Source of the DNA: Chromatiales bacterium 21-64-14
GTDB taxonomy: Bacteria; Pseudomonadota; Gammaproteobacteria; 21-64-14
Assembly (NCBI GenBank): GCA_002255365.1
Contig: NCBI01000002.1
Span: 1 to 64,000, forward strand
DNA length: 64,000 nt
Direction: 5' to 3'
Position 1 is the first letter of the stretch. Every line of letters begins with the position of its first letter. A program made the position numbers and the translations under genes. Below the pieces are notes generated by a model, which did no database searches, was not told the origin of the DNA, and worked only from the letters and a program-made list of their open reading frames with translations. This document shows, piece by piece, positions 25,197 to 34,894 of the stretch.

Positions 25197-27914
25197 ATGA
25201 CTACATCACCATCCGATCCCTTGGTCCTGGTAGACGGCTCCTCCTATCTGTACCGGGCCTTTCACGCCCTTCCGCCCCTCACCAACTCCCGGGGGGAACC
25301 CACCGGCGCGGTCTATGGCGTGGCCAACATGCTGCGCAAACTCCACAATGACTCCGGCGCCCGTCACATGGCCGTGGTATTCGACGCCAAGGGCAAAACC
25401 TTCCGCGACACCCTGTTCGAGCAGTACAAAGCGAATCGGCCGCCGATGCCGGACGATCTACGGCGCCAGGTCGAACCGCTGCTTGAACTCGTGGAAGCGA
25501 TGGGATTTCCGGTATTGGTAGTCGCCGGAGTGGAGGCGGATGACGTCATCGGGACCCTCGCCACGCAGGCGGCTTTCCAGGGGATGCCGGTACTGATCTC
25601 CACCGGGGACAAGGACATGGCGCAGCTGGTCAATGAGCGCACTACCCTGGTGAATACCATGACTGGGACGGTGCTGGACCGGGACGGCGTAATCTCCAAA
25701 TTCGGGGTCGCGCCAGAACGGATCGTGGACCTGCTGGCCCTGATGGGGGACAGCTCCGACAACATCCCCGGAATACCGAAGGTCGGACCGAAGACCGCGG
25801 CCAAGTGGTTAACGGAATTCGGCTCCCTGGACGAAGTGGTGGCCCATGCCGACACCATCCCGGGCAAGGTGGGTGAAAGCCTGCGCCAGTATCTGGACCA
25901 GCTGCCTCTGGCCCACGAGCTGGCCACGATCCGCACCGACCTGAAGCTCGATGTGCAGCCCGCCGACCTCACGGTGCGCACGGTAGACCCCAGCCGCTTG
26001 CGGGAGTGCCTGGCCGACTTGGAATTCCACCGCTGGATCGAGCAACTCGCTCCGCCGCAACCTACCGACCCCGCACATCGTAGTGAAGCTGACGCCGCTC
26101 GGAGGCCGATGCACTACGAGATCGTCCTGGAAGCGGCGGCGCTGGACCGCTGGGTGGAGCGCCTGGAGCGCGCGGTGTTGTTCGCCTTCGACACCGAGAC
26201 CACAAGCCTGAACTATATGGTCGCCGAGCTGGTGGGTGTGTCTTTCTCCGTGGAACCCGATACGGCGGCCTACGTTCCGCTGGCCCATGACTACGCGGGC
26301 GCCCCGGTGCAGCTGGACCGGGAAGTAGTCCTGAAACGGTTGCGGCCGCTGCTGGAGGATCCAGAGCGCGCCAAGTTAGGACAGAACCTCAAGTACGACA
26401 TGAGCGTATTGGCGCGGTACCAGATCAATCTCCAGGGCGTGCGGTTTGACACGATGCTGGAGTCCTACGTCCTCGACAGCACCCGCCCGGGACACGACAT
26501 GGACAGCTTGGCCATGAAATTCCTCGGGCACAGGACGATCCACTACGAGGATGTCGCGGGCAAGGGTGCCCATCAGATCGGCTTTGCGCAGGTCCCCATC
26601 GAACAGGCCGGGCCCTATGCGGCGGAAGACGCGGACATCACCCTGCGCCTGCACCAAACCCTCTGGCCGCGGTTGCAGGAGACACCGTCGCTACTGCGCC
26701 TCTTCGAGGAAATCGAGATGCCGCTGGTGCCGGTGCTCTCGCGCATCGAACGCGCCGGGGTGCTAGTGGACTGCGAGATGCTCCGCCGGCACAGCGGCGA
26801 ACTGGCGCAGCGTCTTGCGGCACTGGAACGGGAGGTATACGAGAGCGCGGGGGAAACCTTCAACCTGGGCTCTCCCAAGCAGTTGCAGGAGGTCCTGTTC
26901 AGCAAGATGGGACTCCCCGTCCTGCAAAAGACCCCGGGCGGCCAGCCGTCCACGGCGGAGCCGGTATTGCAGGAACTGGCCCTGGATTATCCGCTGCCAC
27001 GCCTGATCCTCGAGTACCGGGGCCTGAGCAAACTCAAGTCCACCTATACCGACCGACTGCCGGAACAGGTGAACCCCGGGACTGGGCGGGTGCATACCTC
27101 CTACCATCAAGCGGTGGCCGCCACCGGGCGGCTGTCCTCCTCGGATCCGAATCTTCAAAACATCCCGGTGCGCACCGCGGAAGGCCGGCGCATCCGGCAG
27201 GCCTTCGTGGCGCCCGCCGGCCTCCGGATCGTGGCTGCCGATTACTCCCAGATCGAACTGCGCATCATGGCCCACCTCTCCCGGGACAGCGGCCTGTTGA
27301 GCGCGTTCGCGGCAGGGGCGGACATCCACCGCGCCACCGCCTCGGAGGTGTTCGGCGTCCCGCCGGCGCAGGTCAGCGACGACCAGCGCCGTTCCGCCAA
27401 GGCGATCAACTTCGGCTTGATCTATGGGATGTCGGCCTTCGGTCTGGCACGGCAGCTTGGGATCGACCGCGGGGCCGCCCAGCAGTACGTGGACCGCTAC
27501 TTCGCGCGCTATCCCCAGGTGAAGGAGTTCATGGATCTGACCCGGGAGCAGGCGCGGACCCTCGGGTACGTGGAGACCCTGTTCGGCCGTCGATTGTATC
27601 TGCCGGAAATACGCTCCCGGAATCAACAACGCCAACGGGCCGCGGAACGCACCGCCATCAACGCCCCGATGCAGGGCACCGCCGCGGACATCATCAAGCG
27701 TGCCATGATCCGCGTGGACCGCTGGCTTCAGGAATGCCGGATACCCGCCCGCATGGTCATGCAGGTTCACGACGAGCTGGTGTTCGAGGTACCGGAGGAT
27801 CAGGTGGAACCAACGATCGCCGGGGTTCGCCAACACATGGCCGAGGCGGCGCAACTTTTGGTCCCACTGGTGGTCGATATCGGGGTCGGTGACAACTGGG
27901 ACGAGGCCCACTGA
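25197..27914 (+). CDS. polA: DNA polymerase I
   Basis: A 905-residue repair and Okazaki-processing polymerase. It has an N-terminal 5'-3' exonuclease (LVDGSSYLYRAF, GVEADDVIGTLA, GDKDMAQLV, GIPKVGPKTAAKWL). The 3'-5' exonuclease looks active (FAFDTETTSLN near 330). The polymerase domain has DYSQIELR near 682, RRSAKAINFGLIYG near 731 and QVHDELVFEV near 856. The ATG at 25197 begins the family sequence. The open frame extends upstream, but without similarity. Its TGA stop directly precedes a family A repeat. Confidence 0.97.
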   Translation: MTTSPSDPLVLVDGSSYLYRAFHALPPLTNSRGEPTGAVYGVANMLRKLHNDSGARHMAVVFDAKGKTFRDTLFEQYKANRPPMPDDLRRQVEPLLELVEAMGFPVLVVAGVEADDVIGTLATQAAFQGMPVLISTGDKDMAQLVNERTTLVNTMTGTVLDRDGVISKFGVAPERIVDLLALMGDSSDNIPGIPKVGPKTAAKWLTEFGSLDEVVAHADTIPGKVGESLRQYLDQLPLAHELATIRTDLKLDVQPADLTVRTVDPSRLRECLADLEFHRWIEQLAPPQPTDPAHRSEADAARRPMHYEIVLEAAALDRWVERLERAVLFAFDTETTSLNYMVAELVGVSFSVEPDTAAYVPLAHDYAGAPVQLDREVVLKRLRPLLEDPERAKLGQNLKYDMSVLARYQINLQGVRFDTMLESYVLDSTRPGHDMDSLAMKFLGHRTIHYEDVAGKGAHQIGFAQVPIEQAGPYAAEDADITLRLHQTLWPRLQETPSLLRLFEEIEMPLVPVLSRIERAGVLVDCEMLRRHSGELAQRLAALEREVYESAGETFNLGSPKQLQEVLFSKMGLPVLQKTPGGQPSTAEPVLQELALDYPLPRLILEYRGLSKLKSTYTDRLPEQVNPGTGRVHTSYHQAVAATGRLSSSDPNLQNIPVRTAEGRRIRQAFVAPAGLRIVAADYSQIELRIMAHLSRDSGLLSAFAAGADIHRATASEVFGVPPAQVSDDQRRSAKAINFGLIYGMSAFGLARQLGIDRGAAQQYVDRYFARYPQVKEFMDLTREQARTLGYVETLFGRRLYLPEIRSRNQQRQRAAERTAINAPMQGTAADIIKRAMIRVDRWLQECRIPARMVMQVHDELVFEVPEDQVEPTIAGVRQHMAEAAQLLVPLVVDIGVGDNWDEAH

Positions 27915-28058
27915 CCCGAATGGCGCTTGCTTCATCTCGGTCGCTCATGCGGCGTTGCGGCCCCTGCTGCGGTGTTAATTACTGGGTGTAAACCGCGCTC
28001 CTCACAGGGCCCGCGCCTTGCCTGAACGCCCGATCTGCGATTGTGAGATAGGTTCTAG
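27911..28058 (+). repeat. CTAG-ended repeat family A, copy 3
   Basis: The sequence from 27934 to 28058 matches copy 1 with scattered substitutions and ends in GGTTCTAG. The left end (from 27911, CTGACCC) has drifted from CTAGAACCC. It begins at the stop codon of polA. It has no coding content. Confidence 0.82.
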
Positions 28059-28236
28059 ATGGGCCGTACACTAAGCGCCATTCACGCTAGCCCCGTTTCG
28101 CACCGATATTCGTCGCGAGCGCATGAAGACGTAACCGACCCTACGTCGCGGCGAAATACGCCCCACCCTGGCGAGTGCGGCAGCGGCCACAGTAGACGAC
28201 CGGTAAGATACGCGGGCGGGCCAGTGCGGGTAAGAA

Positions 28237-28260
28237 AAAAGGGCGCTTACGCGCCCTTTT
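28237..28260. terminator. Bidirectional intrinsic terminator
   Basis: AAAAGGGCGC pairs perfectly with GCGCCCTTTT around a TTAC loop. On the minus strand the stem is followed by six T, so it would best end the dsrE2 transcript; on the plus strand it could end polA. Confidence 0.85.
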
Positions 28261-28380
28261 CAATAGGCCTGGCAATCTATCAGTGCTTCGCAACCACGGA
28301 GGGCCCCACCGGTCTACATGTAGGCACACACCTCCCGCTTCGGTTCGCAGACCGCGAACCTACTGCTGGGCTTTTCTACG

Positions 28381-28401
28381 GTGTACTTACGTTGAGTACA
28401 C
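28381..28401. repeat. Short inverted repeat downstream of dsrE2
   Basis: GTGTACT and AGTACAC form a perfect 7-bp inverted repeat with a 7-base spacer. It sits between the terminator at 28237 and the dsrE2 stop, in a gene-free stretch (28061-28464). Its role is unknown. Confidence 0.5.
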
Positions 28402-28464
28402 CACACACCCACCGGGCTCAACGCCGAGCGTAACGGTCTCCGTCCCGGGGGGCTGGATCCCGGG

Positions 28465-29100
28465 TCAAATGAACAGCGTGACGCTGGCCGTCTGTGCGGT
28501 GGGCAGGAAGGAAGCCGCACCCACGTAGTCCTGCACCTCCGGAATGAACTGGGCCCGATTGTAGCCGAACAACTCCACCGTCATCTGACAGGCGATCAGT
28601 TTGACGTCCGCCTCAATGCACAGGTCCCGCAGTTCGGTCACGGTTGCGACACCGGTGTTCTTGATGGTCTTCTTCATCAGGGCGGTCGCAACCTTCTCAA
28701 AACCGGGGATGTTGGCCATCAGCACATTCGGCATGTTCCAGTTGATGTTCTTGAACCACTTGGGGCCGAACGGCATCTTCATGGGCATGGCGGGGTTGCC
28801 CAGGGGACTAATGTTGCCGTTGTAGTCCTTCAGGAGCAGGGATAGCCCGTAGAAGGTGCAGAATATGGAGACGTCCCAGCCCAATGCGGATGCCGTAGAG
28901 GCCAGGATGAACGGGGGATAGGCCCAGTCCAGGGTGCCTTTGGTAGCCACAATGGCCATGGACGGGGTTTTGCTGGACTCGATCTCCTCCAGCTTCTTTG
29001 GCAACATCTCGTCGAGACGCTTGCTGATCAGTTCATCCAGCCGGCCATTCAGCTTTTCCACCAGCTGGTCGGCCTGCATGTTTTCTGCGGTCGTTGACAT
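28465..29100 (-). CDS. dsrE2: DsrE2-type (DsrE/DsrF/DsrH-like) sulfur-trafficking protein
   Basis: A 211-residue DsrE2-like protein. The N-terminal helix (residues 10-45, KLNGRLDELISKRLDEML) precedes a DsrE fold with MAIVATKGTLDWAYPPFIL near 48 and SIFCTFYGLSLL near 78. CIEADVKLIACQMTVELFGY near 163 holds a conserved cysteine pair expected to carry persulfide. Such proteins pass sulfane sulfur among rhodanese, TusA and heterodisulfide-reductase-like systems in sulfur oxidisers. Here none of those is adjacent. GGAGG precedes the ATG by 8 bases. Confidence 0.9.
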   Translation of the reverse strand: MSTTAENMQADQLVEKLNGRLDELISKRLDEMLPKKLEEIESSKTPSMAIVATKGTLDWAYPPFILASTASALGWDVSIFCTFYGLSLLLKDYNGNISPLGNPAMPMKMPFGPKWFKNINWNMPNVLMANIPGFEKVATALMKKTIKNTGVATVTELRDLCIEADVKLIACQMTVELFGYNRAQFIPEVQDYVGAASFLPTAQTASVTLFI

Positions 29101-29410
29101 GTGGCGCTCCTCCTTCGTGAGTCTGGTCTATTTGATTTCCGGTGTTACGGTCTCACTCGGTCCAGGCCTTGACGGCGGAAGCAAACCCGCGTTCCCTCCC
29201 GATGCGCCCTCCACCGGGAAAGCTGAGGCCAAGGTAGATTCCGCCATCTCGCATTATACGATCGAGCCGAAAACGGGTCAACCGCCGGGGCCCACAAATA
29301 TGCCGGGAGGTCCGGCATGAAGTCATTGTTTTACCATTTATTTTTGGTACTTAATTGAGGCATCCAGGCCGGACCCACGGTCTGGAGTCAAGAATGTCAC
29401 GCAACCCCTA
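29101..29410. other. Intergenic region, AT-rich patch near 29325-29360
   Basis: This is the region upstream of dsrE2 and downstream of trpD, both on the minus strand. An AT-rich patch (TTTTACCATTTATTTTTGG) lies about 60 bases past the trpD stop and may hold a weak TACCA/TGGTA hairpin terminator. No gene was recognised. Confidence 0.35.
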
Positions 29411-30463
29411 TCAATAGCCGCCGGGTCCGCCTTGTTTCGGTGGGGTGACCGGTGGGCCGCCAAACCCCACCAGGGACGCGAGCACCCGTTTGGCTGCGCC
29501 GGAAGCCAACGCGGTAAAAGCAAGCGCTACGCCAGCATCCACGCTGGCGGCGAGTTCCGCCACATACAAGGCAGCGCCGGCGTTGAGGGCCACAATGTCA
29601 CGGGCTGGGCCGGGCCGGTCCTCCAGTACCTCCCGGATCCGGGCCAAACTCTCCCGACGGTCGCGCACGACCAAGGCCCCGGTGTCCGCCGGCCGGATAC
29701 CGAACTGCTCCGGGTGCAGCCGGTAGGTACTGACCCGACCGTCGCGCAACTCGGCCACCTGGGTCGAGCCGCTGATGCTGATCTCGTCCATGCCGTCGTC
29801 CCCATGCACGACCAGGACCCGGCGGCTCCCTAGTCGCCTCAGGACCTGGGCCATGGGCTCCAGCCATTCCGGGCTGAATACCCCCACCACCTGATACGGT
29901 GCTCCAGCCGGGTTGGTGAGTGGTCCCAAGAGATTGAACAGGGTCCGGATCCCCACTTCCCGGCGCACCCCCACCGCGTGCCTCATGGCACCGTGGTGGC
30001 GCGGCGCGAACAAGAAGCCTACGCCCACCTCCCGGATACAACGCGCCACCTCGCCGGGCTCCAGATCGAGGGGCACACCTGCGAGCTCCAGCACGTCAGC
30101 ACTCCCGCTGCGGCTGGACACCGAGCGGTTGCCGTGCTTGGCCACATGGGCCCCAGCGGCGGCGGCCACCAGCGCACTCGCTGTCGAGATATTGAACGTC
30201 CCGGTGCAATCGCCGCCGGTGCCGCAGGTATCCACCAGATGCGGGAGGTCCACTTCCACCCGGGTCGCCAGCGAGCGCATCACCTGCGCCGCGGCGGTGA
30301 TCTCTTCCACGGTCTCTCCCTTTAACCGCAAGCCGACCAGAAACGCCCCGATCTGGGCGGGAGTGGCAACACCGGTCATGATGCCACTCATGACCTCGGC
30401 CATTTCCTCCGCGCTCAGGTCGCGGCGATCTACCACCGCCTGAATGGCCTCCTGCAGATTCAT
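29411..30463 (-). CDS. trpD: Anthranilate phosphoribosyltransferase
   Basis: TrpD joins anthranilate to PRPP in tryptophan synthesis. The 350-residue protein has [19 protein letters not shown] near 77 (PRPP loop), [18 protein letters not shown] near 108, the FAPRHHGAM region near 151, and [10 protein letters not shown] near 219. An N-terminal helical cap is present. The gene lies 61 bases after trpG on the same strand and is probably co-transcribed. trpC is not here; it sits at 56311-57123 next to crp. Confidence 0.97.
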   Translation of the reverse strand: MNLQEAIQAVVDRRDLSAEEMAEVMSGIMTGVATPAQIGAFLVGLRLKGETVEEITAAAQVMRSLATRVEVDLPHLVDTCGTGGDCTGTFNISTASALVAAAAGAHVAKHGNRSVSSRSGSADVLELAGVPLDLEPGEVARCIREVGVGFLFAPRHHGAMRHAVGVRREVGIRTLFNLLGPLTNPAGAPYQVVGVFSPEWLEPMAQVLRRLGSRRVLVVHGDDGMDEISISGSTQVAELRDGRVSTYRLHPEQFGIRPADTGALVVRDRRESLARIREVLEDRPGPARDIVALNAGAALYVAELAASVDAGVALAFTALASGAAKRVLASLVGFGGPPVTPPKQGGPGGY

Positions 30464-30524
30464 CGGGGTTGGGCGCTCAAGGATCAGGATCCGGGATTCG
30501 ACTTCGGGCCGGCGGGCGAGCCGG

Positions 30525-31103
30525 CTACGGATGCAGGAAACGACGCAGCAAGTCGTGGCCGTGCTGGGTCAGGATTGATTCCGGGTGAAACTGTACCCCC
30601 TCCACCGCGAGTTCGCGATGGCGCAACCCCATAATCTCCCCGGTACCACCGCTGGTGTTTTCGGTCCAGGCGGTTACCTCCAGTCCGTCAGGCAGGCCCT
30701 CCCGTTCCACCACCAGGGAGTGGTAGCGGGTGGCCGGGAACGGACTGGGCAACGCCTGGAACACGCCAGTACCGTGGTGATGGATCAAGGAGGTCTTCCC
30801 GTGCATGATGGCCTGCGCATGACCTATGCGGCCACCAAACGCCTGGCCAATACACTGATGCCCCAGGCATACCCCGAGTATCGGAACCCGCCCCGCGAAC
30901 CGGCGGATCAACTCCACCGAAATCCCGGCCTGGTCCGGGGCACAGGGGCCCGGCGAAATCACAATGTGATCCGGCGCCAGCGCCTCCACCTGGTCCAGCC
31001 CGATCTGGTCGTTGCGGAACACGCGCACGTCTTCCCCCAACTCCCCCAGGTACTGAACCAGGTTATAGGTGAAGGAATCGTAGTTGTCGATCATCAGCAG
31101 CAT
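30525..31103 (-). CDS. trpG: Anthranilate/aminodeoxychorismate synthase glutaminase
   Basis: A 192-residue class I glutamine amidotransferase that supplies ammonia to TrpE (and possibly PabB). It shows [15 protein letters not shown] near 5, the nucleophile in [15 protein letters not shown] (Cys 79), and the catalytic His-Glu in VQFHPESIL near 172. Its position with trpD favours the TrpG role, and dual use as PabA is common. No trpE lies upstream in the window: ampE is the next gene, 220 bases away. Confidence 0.95.
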   Translation of the reverse strand: MLLMIDNYDSFTYNLVQYLGELGEDVRVFRNDQIGLDQVEALAPDHIVISPGPCAPDQAGISVELIRRFAGRVPILGVCLGHQCIGQAFGGRIGHAQAIMHGKTSLIHHHGTGVFQALPSPFPATRYHSLVVEREGLPDGLEVTAWTENTSGGTGEIMGLRHRELAVEGVQFHPESILTQHGHDLLRRFLHP

Positions 31104-31325
31104 CGAACACCCAACACGTTGTTGTCTGGATCCGGTATATGGTGCAGCCTTGGGTGCGGACCGCGGGACCCGCCCGGGAGGAGGCCCCTGGCCGGATGCT
31201 GGGAAAATGGGTACCCGGCGTTTTCCGGCTCGCTGTGCCGCGGCCCCGCCTTACTGGCTTACTAAATTTCCAAACGCCTGCGGGTCCGGGAAATGACGCC
31301 CGGCCAACCGTTCGTCCGCGACCTG

Positions 31326-32195
31326 TTAGCCGGTCCATCCCGCCAGGGTGAGCAGCGCCAGCACCGTCAGCCAGATCAGGAGTGCGCGGCGCACCAGCCG
31401 CAACCCGTTGGCAAGATCCGCCGGCTCCACCCCTGCCGGCTGGTCCGCATCCAGATCCAAGGCGCCGAAACCCGAATATATCAAAGTACCGGGCGCAGAC
31501 ACGGGCACGCCCTCGTGCTGGGATTCCGACGCGCGGCGCCAGCCGTGATAAGCGCCGTCGAAGCTGCCGGAAAGCGCGTAGCCCAGGACCAGCAACCGTG
31601 CCGGAATCCACGCCAGGAGCTCGTAAAAAAACCCCGCCGCGGCCTGGTAGCCGGCTCCGACGTGGCGCTCATTCTGGTCCTGCAGCAAGGCCGCCATACG
31701 GAACACGGCAGCCCCCGCGGCCCCCAGGAGGACGAACCAAAAGAACACCCCGAAGACCCGCTCGTTAGCCTGCTCCAGCACACCGCCGAGCAGCGCCCGA
31801 TCCCGCTGTGCCGGATCGGTGGGCACTGCGCCACTCAGGAACGCCTCCGCGAGATGCTGCGCCCGGGCCTCGTCCCCCACTTCCCGCGCGTCCAGGTAAG
31901 ACTGCACATCACCTTCCAGGTCGCGCGGTCCGATGCAGTACACCAGGACCCCGATTGCGAAGACAAACCCCGGCAACCCGAACAGGACGGTCCCCAACAA
32001 TGCCTGCAGCAGCACGACCACGGTCAGCGCCGGTACCAGTACCAATGCCACCGTCGCGGGCCCGCCCCAGTCGCTACCGAAACGCTCGCGCATTTCGTCC
32101 GCGTAACGGAGAAACCAGCCCGGCTGGCGCAGTTCCTGGAGGTGGCCCAGAAAATACTCCAAAACCAGTACGATCAGGATCGCAATCAGTTTCAT
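31326..32195 (-). CDS. ampE: Inner-membrane protein AmpE (CobD-like fold)
   Basis: A 289-residue membrane protein with hydrophobic segments near residues 1-15, 45-85, 145-170 and 268-287. GSDWGGPATVALVLVP, YCIGPRDLEGDV near 86 and FSGAV follow the AmpE pattern. AmpE is a putative partner of AmpD in cell-wall-recycling-linked signalling; its biochemical role is unclear. It follows ampD at about 240 bases on the same strand. The unspaced gap between them holds no recognised feature. Confidence 0.88.
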   Translation of the reverse strand: MKLIAILIVLVLEYFLGHLQELRQPGWFLRYADEMRERFGSDWGGPATVALVLVPALTVVVLLQALLGTVLFGLPGFVFAIGVLVYCIGPRDLEGDVQSYLDAREVGDEARAQHLAEAFLSGAVPTDPAQRDRALLGGVLEQANERVFGVFFWFVLLGAAGAAVFRMAALLQDQNERHVGAGYQAAAGFFYELLAWIPARLLVLGYALSGSFDGAYHGWRRASESQHEGVPVSAPGTLIYSGFGALDLDADQPAGVEPADLANGLRLVRRALLIWLTVLALLTLAGWTG

Positions 32196-32435
32196 GGGTA
32201 TTGACTCGCGGTATCCCTGGCCGGTTGCTGTCGCGATGCGGACTCCACCGGCAACGCCCCTCGAGACAAGGCGGACGGGGCGGGATGGGGCCGCGCCGCC
32301 GCGGGTGTGGAGGCCCCTTCCCGATGCATTCTGCCAACTCGCCGGCACAAATGCCACGGCACACCTTGCGGGGCGCGCTGGCTTGGAACCGCGCCGACCT
32401 CCTCAAGGGGCCTGACCACCGCTCCGGACCGCAAC

Positions 32436-32990
32436 CTACGGGGCCCCCAACCGGGCGTGCAGGCGGGCCCAGTCGAACGCCGGGCCCGGGTCGGTCTTTC
32501 TACCCGGCGCGATGTGCGAGTGGCCCACGATCCGGTCACGCCCGATGCCCGGGAAGGCCGCCATCAATGCCCCTATCACCGCGGCCAAGCGCTCGTACTG
32601 AACGTCCTCGTAGGGAGTCCGGTCGTCGCCTTCCAGCTCGATGCCAATGGAAAAGTCATTGCAGCGCCGGCGCCCTTCATGGCACGACTCGCCCGCATGC
32701 CATGCGCGCAGGTGAAACGGCACGTACTGCACCAGCGTGCCATCGCGCCGGATCAGCAGGTGGGCCGAGACGGTAAGGCCCGCGATCTCCTGGAAATAGG
32801 CGTGCCGCTCCGGGGGTAGGCAGTTGCAGAACAGGGCGTCGATCCAGGGCCCACCGAACTCGCCGGGGGGCAGGCTGATGCCGTGGACCACGATCAGGTC
32901 GATGGCAGTATCCGGCGGCCGCGCGTCGCAATTGGGCGACGGCAGCCGACGCGCCGTGTCGATCCACCAGCCCTGGGGGTCTACCCGCAC
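32436..32990 (-). CDS. ampD: 1,6-anhydro-N-acetylmuramyl-L-alanine amidase AmpD
   Basis: A cytoplasmic zinc amidase that removes the peptide from 1,6-anhydroMurNAc-peptides during cell wall recycling. At 184 residues the length is typical. Zinc and active-site motifs include IVVHGISLPP near 33, FHLRAWHAGES near 91, FSIGIELEGDD near 112, and GHSHIAPGRKTDPG near 154. The start is GTG, 27 bases after the egtD stop on the same strand. Confidence 0.95.
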   Translation of the reverse strand: MRVDPQGWWIDTARRLPSPNCDARPPDTAIDLIVVHGISLPPGEFGGPWIDALFCNCLPPERHAYFQEIAGLTVSAHLLIRRDGTLVQYVPFHLRAWHAGESCHEGRRRCNDFSIGIELEGDDRTPYEDVQYERLAAVIGALMAAFPGIGRDRIVGHSHIAPGRKTDPGPAFDWARLHARLGAP

Positions 32991-33017
32991 GGGTGCCGCA
33001 GATCGCGTATCGGCATA

Positions 33018-34019
33018 TCAGCCGGGTCGCGCCAGCACCAGGGAGAAATAGCCGTCCGATGGCTCGAAATGTCCCTCGGTGTCCAGACCCGCCGCCTCCA
33101 GGAGGGCCCCCAGGGACGCCGGGGTGAATTTGCAGCTGATCTCGGTGAGGATGCGCTCCTCCCGCTCCAGATCGATCCGGCACTCGAGCTTCCCGATCCG
33201 CACGCGCTGCGGCGCGGTGGCTACCAGGTACATCTCCATCCGCTGGTGGTCCTCGTGATACACGGCCTCATGGCGAAAGGCGGCCACTGCGAAGTCCGCA
33301 TCCAGCTCTCGATTCAGGACATGGAGCACGTTGCGGTTGAACTCCGCGGTGATCCCCTGGGCATCGTTGTAAGCCGCTCGCAGCACCGCCGGATCCTTGA
33401 CACGGTCTACCCCAAGCAACAGCCGGTCGGCCGGGGTCATGATGGCGCGCAACTCACGCAGCAGATCCACGGCCTCGGCAGGGGTAAAATTGCCAATGGT
33501 ACCTCCGAGGAACACGAACAGGCGACTGCCGTCCAGTTTCGGTAAATAACGGAACCCACCGGAATAATCACCGAGCAACGGGTTGACTGTCAGCCACGCG
33601 TAGCGCTCGGACAGGTGGGCACCGGCATCCAGCAGCATCTCCTCGCACACGTCGAACGGCCAGTAATCCGGTGTGTGGGGCGCGTGCTCGCACGCCCCGA
33701 GCAGGTGGCGCGTCTTGCGCGAGGTGCCGCTGCCCAGTTCCAGGATATGGGAGGGTCGGGCCAGCTTAATGATATCCACGGCATGGCGCCGCAGCAGTTC
33801 ATCTTCGATCCGGGTGGGGTAGTACTCCGGCGTGTGGCAGATGGCATCGAACAGCCGTGATCCACGTTCGTCGTAGAAGTACTTGGGGGGCAGACTGCGC
33901 GGACGGTGCAGCAAGCCGCGCCGGGCATCCGCCGCCAAGCCCGGCACGGGCCGTGCCGGGGTGATCACGCGGCAACGCAGCGCCCCGGAACCCGTTTCTG
34001 AGCCAGCGGCGGTCTCCAT
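33018..34019 (-). CDS. egtD: L-histidine N-alpha-methyltransferase EgtD
   Basis: EgtD trimethylates histidine to hercynine, the first step of ergothioneine synthesis. The 333-residue protein has SLPPKYFYDERGSRLFD near 43, a SAM-binding ILELGSGTSRKT near 92, and LFVFLGGTIGNFTP near 163. Histidine-binding residues follow in the VDRVKDPAVL and YNDAQGITAEFNRN regions. It is divergent from egtC, with a 95-base shared upstream region. Confidence 0.95.
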   Translation of the reverse strand: METAAGSETGSGALRCRVITPARPVPGLAADARRGLLHRPRSLPPKYFYDERGSRLFDAICHTPEYYPTRIEDELLRRHAVDIIKLARPSHILELGSGTSRKTRHLLGACEHAPHTPDYWPFDVCEEMLLDAGAHLSERYAWLTVNPLLGDYSGGFRYLPKLDGSRLFVFLGGTIGNFTPAEAVDLLRELRAIMTPADRLLLGVDRVKDPAVLRAAYNDAQGITAEFNRNVLHVLNRELDADFAVAAFRHEAVYHEDHQRMEMYLVATAPQRVRIGKLECRIDLEREERILTEISCKFTPASLGALLEAAGLDTEGHFEPSDGYFSLVLARPG

Positions 34020-34114
34020 ATTCCAACCTCCCGCAGATGTGCCATTCCTCCGGACATAGGCTAACATCCTCAACTTGGAGTTTGTACCGGCGCCATCCCG
34101 CGGGAGGAACCACC

Positions 34115-34894
34115 ATGTGCCGCCTGGCCGCCTACATCGGCCCGGAGATCCGCCTGCAGGAATTCCTGCTGGAACCGAGCCATGGGCTCGTGGAGCAGGC
34201 CTGGAAACCCCGGGAGCTCCTCTATGGGAGCGCCAATGCGGACGGCTATGGGATCGGCTGGCACGATCCACAGGGACGTCCGGCGGTCTATACCAATCCA
34301 CTGCCTATTTGGTCTGACGTGAATCTGGCCCACCTGGGCCGCAGCCTCTCCGAACCGCTGTGGCTCGCCATTGTGCGCAGCGCCACCGCCGGCTTCCCAG
34401 TACACCAGGCAAACACCGCCCCGTTCTACGATGAACAACTGCTCTACGCCCACAACGGTTTCATCCGGGAGTTCAGCACGCGGCTGCGTCCAATACTCTG
34501 CCAGTACCTGGCCCCGGAGATCCTGGCGGGCATTCAGGGGAATACCGACTCCGAGCATGTGTTCGCCCTGCTGCGCCACTTGGTCGCGGGCGATCCGGAG
34601 TTCGCCATCGAAGAGGCGCTGGGAGAGCTGTTCGCGCTGCTTGAGGACTGGGTGGACGAATTGCCGGCCCTGCTGAACATCACCGTAAGCGACGGCGAAC
34701 GGATCTATGCGACGCGCCACGCATTCAACCATACCTGTCCGTCTCTCTACTATACGACGGACGATGAGATGTTTCCGGGTGGACAGGTGGTGGCCTCGGA
34801 GCCGCTCACCGACGGCGGATTCTGGCAGCCGGTCCCCGAACACCATCTGTTGATCCTCGACCCCGAACAACCCCCGCAACTGTTGAGCCTATGA
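34115..34894 (+). CDS. egtC: Class II glutamine amidotransferase, EgtC type
   Basis: EgtC removes the glutamyl group from the gamma-glutamyl-hercynylcysteine sulfoxide formed by EgtB. The 259-residue Ntn hydrolase starts MCRLAAYIG, with Cys2 as nucleophile after Met removal, and has NADGYGIGWH near 47, RSATAGFPVHQANTAPF near 88 and YAHNGFI near 110. Outside an egt locus this family would be annotated only as a glutamine amidotransferase. GGGAGGA lies about 10 bases before the ATG. The stop overlaps the egtB start (ATGA). Confidence 0.88.
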   Translation: MCRLAAYIGPEIRLQEFLLEPSHGLVEQAWKPRELLYGSANADGYGIGWHDPQGRPAVYTNPLPIWSDVNLAHLGRSLSEPLWLAIVRSATAGFPVHQANTAPFYDEQLLYAHNGFIREFSTRLRPILCQYLAPEILAGIQGNTDSEHVFALLRHLVAGDPEFAIEEALGELFALLEDWVDELPALLNITVSDGERIYATRHAFNHTCPSLYYTTDDEMFPGGQVVASEPLTDGGFWQPVPEHHLLILDPEQPPQLLSL

